In this document: in pieces, positions 12,046-25,100 of the stretch | Position numbering within the stretch: the first letter of the stretch is position 1 | How the letters are laid out: every line of letters starts with the position of its first letter | From: Certhia americana | Taxonomy: Eukaryota > Chordata > Aves > Passeriformes > Certhiidae | Length of the DNA stretch: 64,000 nucleotides | NCBI GenBank assembly: GCA_018697195.1 | Contig: CM031870.1 | Span: forward strand, 5,136,819 to 5,200,818 | Direction of reading: 5' to 3' | Notes under the pieces: generated by a model | Databases searched by the model: none | What the model was told of the DNA's origin: nothing | What the model saw: only the letters and a program-made list of their open reading frames with translations | Position numbers and translations under genes: made by a program

Positions 12046-14530
12046 CTGTTGGAGCATATATAAGGCTATAAAAATATGGTACATCTATGCTTAAATAGTG
12101 TAGTAAACTATTTTCTTTACCTGGAAGTCAACATGAGCTTTAAATTTGACTTCAAAATAGCAAGAGGACTTTAGCTTCATGTAGCATGGACACAACAAGC
12201 ACTTGTTCAGATGTGCATTTTGCCATGACTGCTAAAACAACTCACATTTAGTTATGGAAGCAGTAACCCAAATGATGGGACATCCTGCTTCACAAATCCA
12301 TCCACAGCTGTTCTGTCCAGCTCCTGGGGCCTTTGCTGGCCTACACCTCAGAGTTCCTAGTCAGAGGTCCTAATCAAAATCTTTCCTCTGAATAACTGAT
12401 GAACATATGAAAAAATTGATGCATTTGGCTATATTTTCAATCCAAGTCTATTTTCTTTGTTTGTATCTCCATCCCTCCTTTTATCTTACAGGCAACAGTC
12501 TTGCAAGGGAAAAAGACTCCAACCAGACATAAGGCATTCCCTGTTCTTTAAATCCCAGGGTGGTTTTCCAAGCTCCTTTCCTGCTCTCTCTTGGAAGTGA
12601 GCTCTTTCTGCATCCTAGTCCTTGTGGACCAGGAGGCCAAACAGCATGCTGAACTCCACAAGACCACTGACTTGGTCTGACCAACTGACCAACTAAGCTG
12701 CAGCTGGCCACATTCTTTTCCTGGTCTCAGAAAGGACTGAACTGAGCTGTGGCTGCTTCACACAACTGTAGCTGAAAGGACTTCAACATGGCAATAAAAC
12801 TTAATGGCTCCAGCCATTAAATCAAGGGGTATCAGATCCTTTGGTGGAAATATGAGTGTGTCTAAACTGGAGGTAATCGAGGACTGAATTTGACACACAT
12901 GGTGCTGACGACTTGTAAAATATCATGAATGCTTGATCTGACATTGTTGAGACACAGCTGGGTCTCCAGGGTGGGATTTCTGTGGTGGTGGGAGGTGGGG
13001 AGGTGATGGTTAATGTATCTTAAGAATTTGGTGAACCATTTGTAGTGTTCAGGGGAAAAATATAAGATAAGCTCATTTATAATATAAAAATATAAAATAA
13101 ACTCATTTAGATGAGTTGGAGTGGCACATTGCAGTGTTTTGTGCTGTCTGAACCATGTGATGTGAAATTTACCTTGAGCCTTTATGGGGCAGTCAGATGG
13201 TGCAAATACCCACTTAAAACAAAGGTGGGGTTTTGTTATATATCTGGAATAATCCATTAGCTCTTAGCAGGACTAGGAATGCCGCAGATTTCAAATGGCA
13301 TATGGTCCACAAGGCTGAGATTTTTTCCCTTTTTAACAGATATAGATGCCAAATTCCAATTCCAGTTATTGGTAACTTTTTATACAAATTACTTTAACAG
13401 CTTTGACTATCTCAGCTATAATGAGGCAGATTAATATGGCTGTGATTTAACTGTGAGAATAAGAAGGGCACAGCAAACAAAAATCACCTGTCTTTATAGG
13501 ATTCTCACCCCACTGGATCACCCGAAAAGACAGGGCTTAGCTGAGGATGTGACTCTCTAAATCAGTGCGAGATTTTATTGCCTTTGAAAGCCTCTCTGGG
13601 TGCCCTTCTCCCCACTGTGACCTGTGGTTTCTGCTCATTGCTTGGCCTGTGTGTTGTGTGTGGACATTGAGGGATTCTGCAGGGGAAAAAACGAGATTTT
13701 TTTTCAGCAGGACTGGAAGGAATCCACCTTTCCACAGTTCTTGGATCAAAGGCCAAGGTAGGCTCCACCAACAGGAGAATTAGACAAGCTCAGAGGCAGC
13801 ATGAGAGGATTTAGCTTCATCCATCCCATTGCACCTCCCCAGCTTTGAAGTGCTGCATGTGTTTATGTTTCTCAATACCAAAAGTCTCATTTTTTCCCTG
13901 GAAAAGTGTGTGTATTTCAGCATGGTATCATTCCATTTTCAGACCATCCAGGCTTACTCTATAACTCTTCATGCTTCACAAGCAGCAGCTCATGGAACTA
14001 TAAAAGTGATGTTTCTTGACTAGATGGCTGATATCTAATATTTCCATTCAGAGCACCTCTGTCTTCTTGTAAAAATCAGGCTATACATGACCCTTTCTAC
14101 ACATTTCTATTTTTAACATGTTAAAAAAAGCAATCCCTTCTATTTTTAGGTACAGCTCAGTTCTCTAGACTGGCTGGTTCTAATAAAAAATTCCTCACTC
14201 TCTAAAGAAAACCCTGCATTGAAATCACAAATCCAGGAGAATGTCCTGTACTATTAGCAAACTTACTAAGATGAAAACCTGAGCTTCTTAGCAAGGCCTC
14301 CAAACAAAAACATTAATCCAGTCTTGAGAGGAAAAACAGGCAAGGAAGAAGGATTAGCCCCAGGAAGTTTTCTACCATGCTCCCACCCTGCCATGATAAA
14401 TACATAGAAAAACATCTTCATCAGCTCAGAAAGGAGATCAGGACTTTGGACCTCTTTCAGGTCTCAGTTTGTATGGTGCACTTGGTTTGATTGCTCCCTG
14501 CATTTCTGATAGCTGTTTGTCTTCTGGAGA
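12046..14530. other. Non-coding stretch, no gene recognised
   Basis: Apart from the imperfect direct repeat at 13056-13109, nothing stands out. Overlapping open frames on both strands at 13537-13783 behave like chance frames. Confidence 0.5.
13056..13109. repeat. Imperfect 24-bp direct repeat
   Basis: Two 24-nt copies, 13056-13079 and 13086-13109, of an A-rich unit ending in CTCATTTA differ at two positions and are separated by TAATAT. A local duplication is the simplest explanation. Confidence 0.85.
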
Positions 14531-14580
14531 TCATAGAATCATTAAGGTTGGAAAAGACCTCTAAAATCACCCAGAACTGT
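14531..14580 (-). mobile_element. CR1 LINE 3' terminal stub
   Basis: TCATAGAATCATTAAGGTTG followed by GAAAAGACCTCTAAAATCA is the antisense of the extreme 3' end of a CR1 subfamily (CR1-X/Y/F-like; subfamily not resolved). Similarity stops after about 50 nt, so this is a very short 5'-truncated insertion or the remnant of a longer decayed copy. Confidence 0.88.
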
Positions 14581-14980
14581 TGGGAAAATCAGACATTATT
14601 TAGGGGACATTCTGTGGAAGAGCAAACATATAGCACACATGTACTAACTATGGGAGGGACTCTCTGAAGGCACTTTGGAAAGGGTTTGGTGCTCTGTTCT
14701 CTGCAGTCTGGAGAGCTGAGGGTTCTTCAGCTTATTTGGTTGGACATCTCATGTACATATTATGGGAGGATTGTCCTTTCCTCCAAATTTTTCAGAAGTT
14801 GCAATTCAGATCTCAGCTCTACCACTGACTCCTTATGTGACCTCAGGCAGATCACTGAGACCTGGATCTGCAGTGTTTTCAAAAGTAAATTAAAAAATGC
14901 AGCGTAGAAGGCTGGAGACTCTTGAAACTCCATTCATTTTTTGAGCCTTAGTTGCAAATCTGTAAATCTAAGATGCTGTT

Positions 14981-15058
14981 GATAACTATTAATAACTGTA
15001 ATAATGTACCTCAGGGAGAAACTGTTAATAACTGTTAATAATGTACTGCAGGGAGAAC
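14981..15058. repeat. Imperfect 38-40-bp tandem duplication
   Basis: 14981-15020 and 15021-15058 share the order (TTAATAACTG)(TAATAATGTAC)(CAGGGAGAA) with a few substitutions and small gaps. Each copy is itself built from TAATAACTG-like short repeats. Both copies sit in an AT-rich context with no coding signal. Confidence 0.85.
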
Positions 15059-15752
15059 AGCTTAAAGAATTCGTGAACAACTCTGAAACTGTAAGTGGAG
15101 GCACTGTGAGTGCAGAGATGGAGAGATAGCTGATGCACAAGCTGTTCCCCAGGGTGTGGAGCAAAGTACTTTGTGTTTCCCTGTATCAAAACTACACCTC
15201 AGGGACATGAACAGGAATGGAGTGTGATTGACAAGAGATTCCCTGCAAAAAAAAGCAAAATATCTGCTCTTCCTTTTGGTGAATGTGGCCATATATATTC
15301 ATCTTTCAGCTGTAAATCAAGTGCCAAGGAAGTGCACCAGAAACTGTCAGAGAGAGAGCTGCTTTAGCAACCCTGCACACCTGGTCATGTAGGGTGAGAG
15401 GGAGGGAGAAAAAGATCAATCTGAGTTTAGGCAAGTCATGGTGTCTGCATGCCACAGTGATTGACAACATACCTGAGAGATGCCAGACCTGTCAGGGTAC
15501 TACTACCTGGATGCACTCTAACTTCAGTAATTTTCAGACAAAATTTTCAGAAGATGAGAATTCCTGTGAGCAGCACCTTACAATGTACACAATGTGTCTG
15601 GCATAATTATGCTGACTTCCTCACTCTGTCTTTGCACTCTCATCCTAATCAGTGCCTTGCTCCTGCTGCCCACTGGCTTCTTCCCCTACAGGGAGCACCA
15701 ATTAGAATAATTTCATTCCTTTTTTCAAAGGAAAGAAATCAGTGATTTAAAT

Positions 15753-15790
15753 TCTTTTTTCTTTTCTTTTTTTTTTTTTTTTTTCTTTTT
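15753..15790 (+). repeat. T-rich simple sequence with 18-T run
   Basis: A C-interrupted T tract on the + strand, the longest uninterrupted run being 15767-15784. It is one of the eleven + strand T runs of 14 or more bases in the window. Confidence 0.9.
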
Positions 15791-17879
15791 AGCCTTCACA
15801 GCTTGAAGCATTGTGACAAGGAGCAGGGAAAATGTTCTTTTTCATTTTGTGTGGGTGAGAATCAAGGGCACGTATCAGAACATCTCCTGTGTTTGGGTGG
15901 CACTCTGCTGACATGTGTGGACACATGGTGACTCAGTGGAGCCCTTTGTTCCCCAAAAGCACAGATCATTCCAGTTGTGTGGGGGGCTTGGATTTGTGTG
16001 TTGCTGTCCACTGGGAGCTAAGAAAACCAAATGCATCATCTCACCCTGTAGCTAACAGAATGAAGAAGAATGCAAAATCTGTGAGCACAAGTGACTTTTT
16101 TCACTCTGACTCTTGGACTGCTCAGGTTTGTATTTCAAATATCTACTTTTTTATCTAAAGAAGGAAACTGCACCTGTTACCTACCAGCTTGCTAATTTTC
16201 AAGGTGTTGCACACAAGGACCACAAGCACTTGATCACAGGATAGTCTACGCTGTAATTTGTAACTTTAATAAATCAGAGCAAAATAGTACAAAACACTTT
16301 TTCTAATAGTTGCTTCATCAAGGATCTGAAATGTGAAAAATTATGCTGATATGAGGCTCTCCACCACTGTAAGCTTTAATTTAATTTTGAAGTGGTCAGT
16401 ATATGTCCTGAAACTGGTGAGTTTGTATATTTATCCTCTGGAATTAAACATACAATTTCATATTCTTGCTTTGTCTATAACTCAAACTCACCTATGTGGT
16501 CTTTGAGTGGCATCATGAGAGCAAAAGCAGGCTGGGCACATGTGGGAAGGGAGCTGCTCAAGGCAATAACCTGTTAACTTCTCCCAGGGCTGCAGGGTGA
16601 TGCTGCAAATATCCTTGAGATCTTGGCTGGCATGGAACTTGAGGACAGGTTGAAGTGGAAGGGTTTATAAGAGACTTCCATCTCTCAGTTTCCTTAGCTT
16701 AAACCAGAATCATTGGCCAAGGCTATTTTGATGGTAATTTCTGCTGAAAATGAACAAGAGTAGAGGAAAGCACTAAAAGCTATAATGACCTATTTGTAGG
16801 CTGGAAGAACTGTTAAGGAAAATAATCATTCTCCCCATGTGCCTTCATCTGACATCCACGCAGATGTCCTCCATGGGGGAAGTAGCACACCAAAATCTTC
16901 CTCAGAGTTCCACTGGGCAGTGTGCTGGGTTGGACATCTCCTCATGGGCTGTATTTCCAACTTTCCCTGCCCTGGCTGTCCCCAGAAAGGCTCGTGAACC
17001 TCCTGCTCCACAGGTACGTGGTGCAAGTCCTTTATCACCACCATTTAATGCTACAGCAACAGCAGGCATGGGGCCAGATTTTGGCCATGTAGCACTGCTG
17101 TAAGTGAGGCTGGATGTGGTGTAATGTTTGGTCTCTGGAAGGAGGCACGTGCTGTCTCTGCTCTCCCAACTCCCCACTAAACAACGCTGCGTGGTTGGGA
17201 TCTGGACTGGCTTGCTGCCAGTGCTTTGTCAGACTGGAGTGATAGAGGATGCTTGATAAGCCTTTGGAAATGAGTCTACCTGAAGGTGAGGGTTAGTGGA
17301 GGTGTTAACACTGATGCCATATCTGACATCTGCAGTACAGAGAGTCCTAGTTCTTGGCACCTGTGTTTTCCCATCAAGTAACACTCATTTGTTATCATAT
17401 ATACACACCACAGATTTACATAGCTTGTAGGGGTGAATCATGCATAATTGTGGCTTCTTACATGACAGTTCATATATTAACAAGTAACTTATTTGTGCTC
17501 CGTGGTGAAGAAATAGAGCAGGAGCATGTGGACCTCTGGTGTCAGAACCACATTCATCATTATCTGGAGATAAAACAGCAGTTCAGTGGTTTAAAATGAA
17601 ATGGGAAAATAATTGCTGATTTGATTTGCCTGTACCATGGGAAACATTGCTTTGATTTATGTGTTTATGTCTAGGTACCTAATGAAAACATGATAGCAAC
17701 CAGGAATCCACCACTCTTTTACAGAACATAGTGAAAGCATCAAGAATCAGGCTCATAACCATTTCCCCATGTCCTGTAGTGCCTATCTGGATGAGCACAG
17801 GAGTTTGCGTGCACAGAGAGCAGGTATTCTCCAGGAACTGGAGACCTCTACATGGCACAGGCTTGAGGAAGCCCAGTTG

Positions 17880-18460
17880 GCAATGGTGTCACCTCGGGCT
17901 GGAGCTGTCACACACGATACTGTCCTTGAATAGAGAAGAATGGAGACTTTGCCTGGGTGCAAGGGTGTCTGGCACCTTGTGTGTCAGCATCAGCTCATTA
18001 AAGGTTATCCTACCCCAAAATGTCCCAGAATTGTGGAAAATTACGTTCACAGCAAGTCCTACACCCATCCCACTCACGGGTCTCGTTTCCCAGGTACTTG
18101 TAACACTCCTGTCTCCTGGGGGGCTGCAGCCCGTACGATTCCTGTAAAAGGGCTCCAAACCCACGGAGCTTTTCTCTCCTGCGAGCCAAGCAGAGCAGAG
18201 CAGGCTGCCAGCCCTGCTCCCCGCCAGGTCTGACACCTCCAGCTCCAGCTCCCAGCTCACGGGGTCTGGATGTGAGCACAGAGGGAGGGGTGGCACAGCC
18301 GCGGCCACCTCCCCCTCTGATGAGGTGTGTGGAGAAGATGCAGCCTGCAGGACGTTTGGCCAGAGTACAGGGAGGGAAAAGAAGAAAATTCGTGGTGAAG
18401 AGGCTCAGTTCCCACAGAGGGAGGAAGAGGAGATACCTCTGGATATTCTCTGGGTAGGGC
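17880..18460. promoter_or_regulatory. Mild CpG-enriched patch
   Basis: Roughly fifteen CpG dinucleotides in about 580 nt, including GCCGCGGCC near 18298, against very sparse CpG in most neighbouring kilobases. The sequence is GC-richer than its surroundings. This could be a weak CpG-island-like regulatory element, a GC-biased old exon, or recombination-associated GC gain. No TATA box or coding start supports a promoter assignment. Confidence 0.25.
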
Positions 18461-19479
18461 AGCTCTGGCCACAGTGCATAGCATCCTGGGGAGTGGGACC
18501 CTTGGGGTGTTGAGAGTAGGTTTTTTAATGGGTGTCCCAGGGGTTGATGGATTTAATGGGTGAAGTAAACCTGCTTTTATTTATTTTATTTTTTTGGCAG
18601 CTGCTGCAAGTGGAATTTTATGCATTTTTCTGGCTGTTACTGCTTGTCTGGGCTATTTAGATGTTGAGCTACACTTGTTTCTCTCATGGTGGACTTCTTT
18701 CAGAGCAGCTGAGACACCTGCAATGGCACGTTGTGGTACACTTCCATTTATAAAATGATCTTGTTTAGAAATAAACTCTGGGATGGTTATTAAGAGCTAT
18801 GTGAACAGTGTTTGAGCAGAAACTCAGCAGTGGTTTATCTCATCACAGAGATAAGCTGTTGTTATACTCAGTCCAGTGACCTGTTAGCCCCACAACACCT
18901 TGTCTGCTCAGGGTTGGAGGGGGGAGCAGTGAATATCTGTACCTGTGAGTGCTGCAGACCCCATTTTCCTTCTTGATATTCTTTTCTATTCTGTTGTGGT
19001 TTTCCTAGCTTTTGTTATTATCAATGTGTTTAGCTGTGTTTCTGCTGCAGGGTTGACACATTACACAAACTAGGTATAACTGGGATAAATTGCTCAGCCT
19101 ATGGCATGACGAGGTCTACTTCAGGCCAGTGAACCTTTTGGTAGATAAACAACATTCCTTGATTTTAGGCCTTAATTAAATCCCAGTGTTTGAGACCTTC
19201 ACTGACACTTTGCATGATTTTCTTCCCTCTTAATTTCTCTGAAATCTCTGCTACTGGATATAGCTTTTTGTACTGTGAGAAACTGACTTCCTCCTGCTGA
19301 TAATCCATGAAGGACCTGTTCTGATAAGAGGCAAAACCTTCTCTTTTATTTCCTTATAATGTTCCTAGGACCAAAATGTTCCACGCAAAGTGAATGAGGA
19401 CATTAGAAGTTAAACATTTGCTAATATAAATCAATTCAACTCTATATGTGTAAAGCTTTGCTCTAGGCACAGACCTGGT

Positions 19480-19690
19480 CTGGAGCAATATTTCATTTTT
19501 GTTACAACCTCCCCCTGTAATTCAATTCCTCTCACCTTGCAATACTTTTGCCGCTCTCTGCTGAACCCCTCCAGTTTGTCACTGTCTTTCTCACCATTAG
19601 ATACCCAGAACACAGACTGGGCTGGACACTGAAGGTCTGCCAGTCTCTCCCAATTGTGGCTTGATCTCTTGGTCAGGTGAGGCCAGATCA
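19480..19690 (-). mobile_element. CR1 LINE internal fragment, diverged
   Basis: The segment with CTGCTGAACCCCTCCAGTTT, GTCACTGTCTTTCTCACCAT, CCCAGAACACAGACTGGGCT and GGTCAGGTGAGGCCAGATCA matches, in order, the antisense of the CR1 stretch a few hundred bases upstream of the 3' end ('...cttctccagcttgtcactgtc...cccagaactggacaca...tcaccagg...'). The terminal repeat is absent, so the 3' end is lost. The left boundary is uncertain. Confidence 0.65.
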
Positions 19691-22175
19691 CACAAGCAGC
19701 CTGGCTTTTCTCTGCTTTGTGCCTGCAAGGAAATCACGCCTCATATAGAATCACCTTTTCTGCTACCTCATCATCTTGCACATTCTTAGCCAGGGTGAAA
19801 CATCCATAAATCTCTTCTTCCTATCAAGATTTCTCCCTGGCACCCTTTTTAAGATTGTGAGGTGGTTTATAAATACATGAATCCCTAGCTGATTTTTCCA
19901 CTCCTCTTTGTAAATATCAGAATGGAGTGAATATTTACCTCCAGACTAAGCAGTAATGTCAGCTGGCAGTCATGGTCTATATCTGCAGTTTCAATAAAGG
20001 CTGAGAAGGCAGAGTCACATCTACAGAGTAATATTAAAAGTTAATTGCCTTTTCTGACATTATGAGAGCAGTAACACCCAAAATAATAGCTCTATTGAAA
20101 ATTTATATTTTCTCAGTCAGAACACTTAAGAAATTGTTGTGACATTATGACCTTGTAGTGGAATAATGGTCTGGAAGACTGTCTTCCCTCTGCTGTTATG
20201 CACCACTGAATGCTACTGATTTTCATAGTTAATCACAAACGCTTGCCCTAAGTTAATTGATGTCCTCATTATGTCATATTTAACTGCAGCTTAGGAGAGT
20301 TTTTTGCCATTAACTTCTACACCAGTTAGCCTTACAGCATCAAGAAGCAGTAAAAATGAAGAAAGGATCTCCAAAACAGATTGACCATCGTTGTTACCAC
20401 CACATCACCATTTAAATTTGTAAAGGTCAGAAGAAAATGTTCCCTTCAGCCTGCATATTTCTCACTCTGCACATTTTGTGAATACCACAAGCTAGAGTGA
20501 TCTTCACAGACACCTCGAGCTTGTAATTAGCAGCAAACCAGTGACTGCCTACCAGTACCTACGCTTTGGGGCTGAGTGTCTGCAAATTCCAAAGAGTTGA
20601 GGTTTCCACATAAAACTCAGGGGTTTTGAAGTTGTCTGACAGACATTAATGCTCTTGTGATAAAGCTTCAGGTGTTCACTCTACAGCTTATTTGCAGGAT
20701 TCTATGTATTGGAATCCGAGGGTAAGAACAAAATTCCCACAGCTTGTGCTGTAAAGATTATTTCCCTCCCTGGAATGACAGATTTTGGGGTGGAAGGTAG
20801 AAGAGTGGTAGAATGGGGGCATGGCCATGGAAGAAAATTACTAGACATCTGATTCTAGTTTTTACCCACCCCCACTTGCACCCCTCCCCCCCCATTTCTT
20901 CCAACAACATTTTTATGGCAGTAATTGAACTGCTGCTGTAAAGTTCAGTCAGGTGCACTCATTTCTCACAATGTGAGAGGTGGGCCCTCCGTTCCCAGTG
21001 CTCCCTGGCCTGCCTTGCTGGGACCGAGGAACTTCCTGCTCCCGAGCCACGTTGGCCAACCCTCCTACTCACTGCTTACTTTTGCTCTTTCCTGTTTAAT
21101 TCACCTCTTAATCCTAGTTAAAAGCTATTCAAAGGTTTGATCTTTGCAAGCATTTTACCTGAGGCATGATTCCATCTCAAGCCTTAATCCCAATAATCTT
21201 GGAGACCAACCTGTGTGACTGACCTTCTGAAAACATCCCTGTGTAACAAGATGACATGGACACTCTGCAGATCAGCATCCTTATGAGCACCTGACACTTA
21301 CACAGGGGGCTCAGCAGAGATCCTGACCCAAGGCTTTCCAGCAGAAATTCCATGTGGTTACCTTGGAGATAGTCAAAATTGCATTTTGAGCTGTTGCATC
21401 AGGGTGTTGCCTATCACTAACATTATCTTTCAAAATTCCCAGCCTTACACATCATGGTGTGTCATGTCTGGTGGAAAGCAATACTTGATTTGACTGATGT
21501 GCTGTAACTGGGGTGAACTTATTACTCATGATGAGCCTATTAGTCATGTTGCATCTGCCTCAGTGTGGGGAGGTTCCCGTGTGAGTGCAAGCTGTAACTC
21601 CTGTGTGTAAAGTGCAGCTGAGATAACCCTGCCTTTGCAACAGGCATCTTCAGTTTTGAACTAGCTGGTGACTGATAAAAGTTATTTCAATGAATGCCCT
21701 ATTTGTTAGGGTATTCCAAATAATCCCACCAGGAGAGAAACCACAAAGTCAAGCTGCAAATCTTTAATCAGAGGCTGTTAGGAAATATGTATGAATCTAG
21801 TGACGCTGGCCTTGTCTTCTTTGTGGTATGAAATACCCCACTACAATATGAAATGTCAGCCACAAGGGTATGGCTTGTGATTTCAGGGTGTCTTTGCCCA
21901 AAAGAAAATTAGACTGAGTTTTGTGGATTAAGCATTTTGCCACAAGAACCACAGGAAACAGCTGAAGGAAAAACCCAGCCCTGTCTGGAGGACTAGTTTA
22001 ATTTTTGAAGACACATTTCTGTGAATCTGGGACTACCATCAGTGATTCTTCCTTTCTTATTTTTTTTTTTTTAAACTTTATCCTAGACCTTTCCTAACCT
22101 GAATATTAGCAGGTTGTCAGGAATATGCATTACAATTCTACAGATATGTACTGAGCCCTAACTAAGATGTTCTAA
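19691..22175. other. Non-coding stretch, no gene recognised
   Basis: AT-rich with no recognised repeats, except a 13-T run at 22060-22072 and a short GC-richer spot at 20980-21060 that carries a few CpGs. Confidence 0.5.
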
Positions 22176-22196
22176 TGGTTAACCAGCGCTGGTTAA
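22176..22196. promoter_or_regulatory. 18-bp perfect palindrome with overlapping TGGTTAA motifs
   Basis: 22179-22196 reads TTAACCAGCGCTGGTTAA, a perfect palindrome with no loop. Including three bases upstream, TGGTTAACCA at 22176-22185 is a second perfect palindrome overlapping it. The motif TGGTTAA/TTAACCA therefore occurs three times in 21 bp with alternating orientation. This is typical of a dimeric or cooperative protein-binding site. The AACCAG/CTGGTT halves resemble CP2/Grainyhead-type half sites and the GTTAA parts resemble HNF1 halves, but the factor is inference only. Confidence 0.4.
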
Positions 22197-25100
22197 AAGA
22201 AGATTCTTATTTTTCTATTGTCTGGATTTGTTTGGATTTGATATCCAACTTGTAATTTTTGACTGTGTGGAAGCTGAACCCTTATCACTTTCCAGTGGAT
22301 CACACTTTTCAGTAGGGAAGGGGAGCAAGCAGAGAGGGAGGAAGTGCTGTCTGTATGTTTGTTTTTTATTTTATTTAATTTCAGTAAAAACTCCTACAGT
22401 CTTGTCTCTAAACAGCACAGATTTATACAACTATGTAGCACAAAGAACTGTTCAGCATCAGCCTCTCACAGGAGGTACCTGATTCTGATTTTACAGAATG
22501 GTCTCTGGTGGGAAGGCAGCACTGACATTGTACATTACCCATCCTTTTCAGCTGCCCCCAAAGAGGATATGTGCCATTTTCCCATGGCCAGCACTCTGAC
22601 AGGAGCTCAGCTCTGTCTATGGGGCTGGACAGGCCATTAACACTCATCCTAACAGGAAACTTGTGTGGCTCAGTTCTGCTGCTGGCAGTTTTGAGTTGGC
22701 TTTGTCATCTACAAACCTTTGGAAAGAGGCATCTGTGCAAGACAAAACTTCACCCTAGTGTTGATTGCTTTCAAAATTTTTTCAAAAGACATCACTGCTT
22801 GTGCACCTCAGAAATCATAATATTAAACTAATGGCAAACCATCTACCAGCAGCTCTGTGCTTTTATCCCTTTTATGATTTATTCTCTCCAGTCATAGATC
22901 CACATCTTAGTCATCTAGGGACTGATGTAAAGTCCATACCAGTGATTAGAAAGTTTCCTGTTTTCTTGCCTGGCTTTAGATGATGTCGTCAAATTTTGAT
23001 CTTGCTGCTGTTCAGGCCGTTGGAAAAACCCTTGCTGATTTGAGGGAAGCAGGATTAAGGCTGTCTATTGTGTTGAGGAGGGTGGCACTTCGGTGATGCA
23101 ATCTGACCTTTTTGTTTTAGAACTTGATCTTTAGCTCTGCCTACTTGGCAACTCCTAGTCAGTGAGACAAGTTCATCCTCTCCCTATTTTATGAGGACAT
23201 CTGGGAGGATGTCTCATAAGCATTACCCCTGTAACAGCTCCATCATTTTGAGCTGAAAATGCTCGTGCCAGATATAAATGTGGGGAAACTTTCCCCTGCA
23301 GCTTGTGATAAGTGGTTGGACCTGGCACAGCTGATGGGAGGGAGAATCTGCCAGAAAAGCTTTAGAGTGTCTAAAGAGGAGAGAACTTGGATCCTTCTCA
23401 TCTTGGAACCTGGGGAGATGGGATGTGTTTTTCTCCACAAATTGCTTGCTTATCTATCCTGACCAGTGCCTGAAGGCCAGTTACTTCTCCTGCACAGGAT
23501 GGTCTTCATTCCCTGCACCCAGGATTTCTCCTTAATTCTACATCAAATGACCCATTCGACCTCCTTGCTTTATTTAATGAAGAAGCATTATTCCACCTCT
23601 TGATCTAGCTGTAATTAGGACAGGTGTTGGATGTCCTATTTCCCTGAACCTGTCCTTACAGATTTTCCCAGCTGGCATAGCCATTACACTGATGGAGATT
23701 GTAGTTTAATAGCTTTATTTGGGGGGCGTTGATAACACAGGAGGTGAACTATTAGCAGGTATTTTTGCATTTTGTTTTGATTCTTGTAGTAAAGTTTCCC
23801 ACCTGGACTCCTGAGGCAGGATGTGTTAAGTCTGGCAGATTATTCAGACACTGTGCAGTATTTCAGATAACAGCTCCTCCATCTGACTTCAGAGATCAGA
23901 AAATATGTGCTTTCCTGTGTCAGTCTTAAATCTGAAAACTTGGACTAATTTCTGAGCCCTGTCAGTGACACCATTAGCCCTCAGACAAAGATGTTTTTTT
24001 GGTGAAAGTCACAGTGCGATTTCTTATACTCTGTAGAGCTCCAGTTCTTGGTTTGGGTCCTCATTCTGTCAGCATAATTGCAATAACTTATGCTTTTAAC
24101 TATTTTGATTTTGCTTGTAGGGCTATAAGATGACTGGCACTTAGACCAATCTGGTGCCTGTTTTTCAGTGTTTCTTGCAGCAACATATGAAATTGAGGTG
24201 AATTTAGTTTTCCCTGAATCAGAAAATGGACAAGCCTTTTCAGAGCATATTGGTAATTTGAGCAGTTCTTTATTTTTTCATAACGCTATATCTTGACACT
24301 CTAATGGACTCTTTGGAATGAAGTTTTCTGTACAAGACCCAGGACTGGGACAGGTTGGAGATTGATGGCAAAAGATGCAGTCTGTTTCATAAAAGATAGG
24401 ATTATTGTTTGATTTGTATTCCAGCCAGGTTTTCAATTCATGAAGAATTGAAACTGGCATTGGAGGCTGTTCTGAATACGTAACAAATATTGAATTTAAC
24501 TGTTGTCCCTTTTAGCGAAACAAATAGGGATGTTCAGATGCTGCACGTCAGTGTAACACTCACAGAGGATCCTGAAATTGCCATGTGACATTCTAAAGGT
24601 GAAAAATGATCAGAAATAATATGGTGGATTCTCCTGTTTGAAAAAAAATAAAACCCAAACCAACAAATGCAACATTAAAAAGCCTCTTCCTTTCACCCTT
24701 CTGAAAACAAAGCCAAAATCCACCTATCCAGGAAATTTCATGTTTGACAGGATTATTGCATAAATGACAAACTGACAACTTTTGTCCCTCTTTACTTGTT
24801 CCAGCCTCACATTTACTTGCTAATTCATGCAAAGTTTTTCCAAGTGCTTCGTACTGGAGGATGTTGGCTCTTCTCTGAAAAACAGTTTCTCAACCAGCCT
24901 ATTTCCTTCTTCAGACTCAGTGATCTGGTCTCGAGAACGAAACGCTGCTTGCTGCAGCCCAGGCCAGGGGCTCTGGAGGAGTAAAATCTCAACTCCCCCA
25001 GCTGGTGTGATTGCTGCCTTCCCCATGGCACTCCTGCACCCCTCTGTTCCTCTGTCACCTCCTTTCGTTGCGTGTGAATACACAAGGTTTATTCCTGACA

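Larger units (their letters stand above)
15059..19479. other. Non-coding stretch with one CpG-enriched part
   Basis: Contains a T-rich run (15753-15790, longest 18 T) and a CpG-enriched part at 17880-18460. Open frames of up to 139 codons in that part occur on both strands at once, which is what GC-rich non-coding DNA produces. A short region near 17013-17098 has an acceptor-like CTCCACAG and a downstream GTAAGT, but both strands are open there and I do not recognise the peptide. Confidence 0.45.

Noticed and set aside
12010..12060. Poly(T) tracts as tails of minus-strand processed pseudogenes
   Set aside because: No AATAAA complement, no gene-like antisense sequence and no clear target duplication at 12010, 41279 or 52921.
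17013..17098. Possible 86-nt exon between CTCCACAG and GTAAGT
   Set aside because: Open on both strands, unrecognised peptide, and the exon end CTGCT is a poor match before the donor.
17731..18308. Open frames of 138 and 139 codons on opposite strands
   Set aside because: They overlap one another in a CpG-enriched patch, as expected when stop codons are depleted by GC content, and neither peptide is recognisable.
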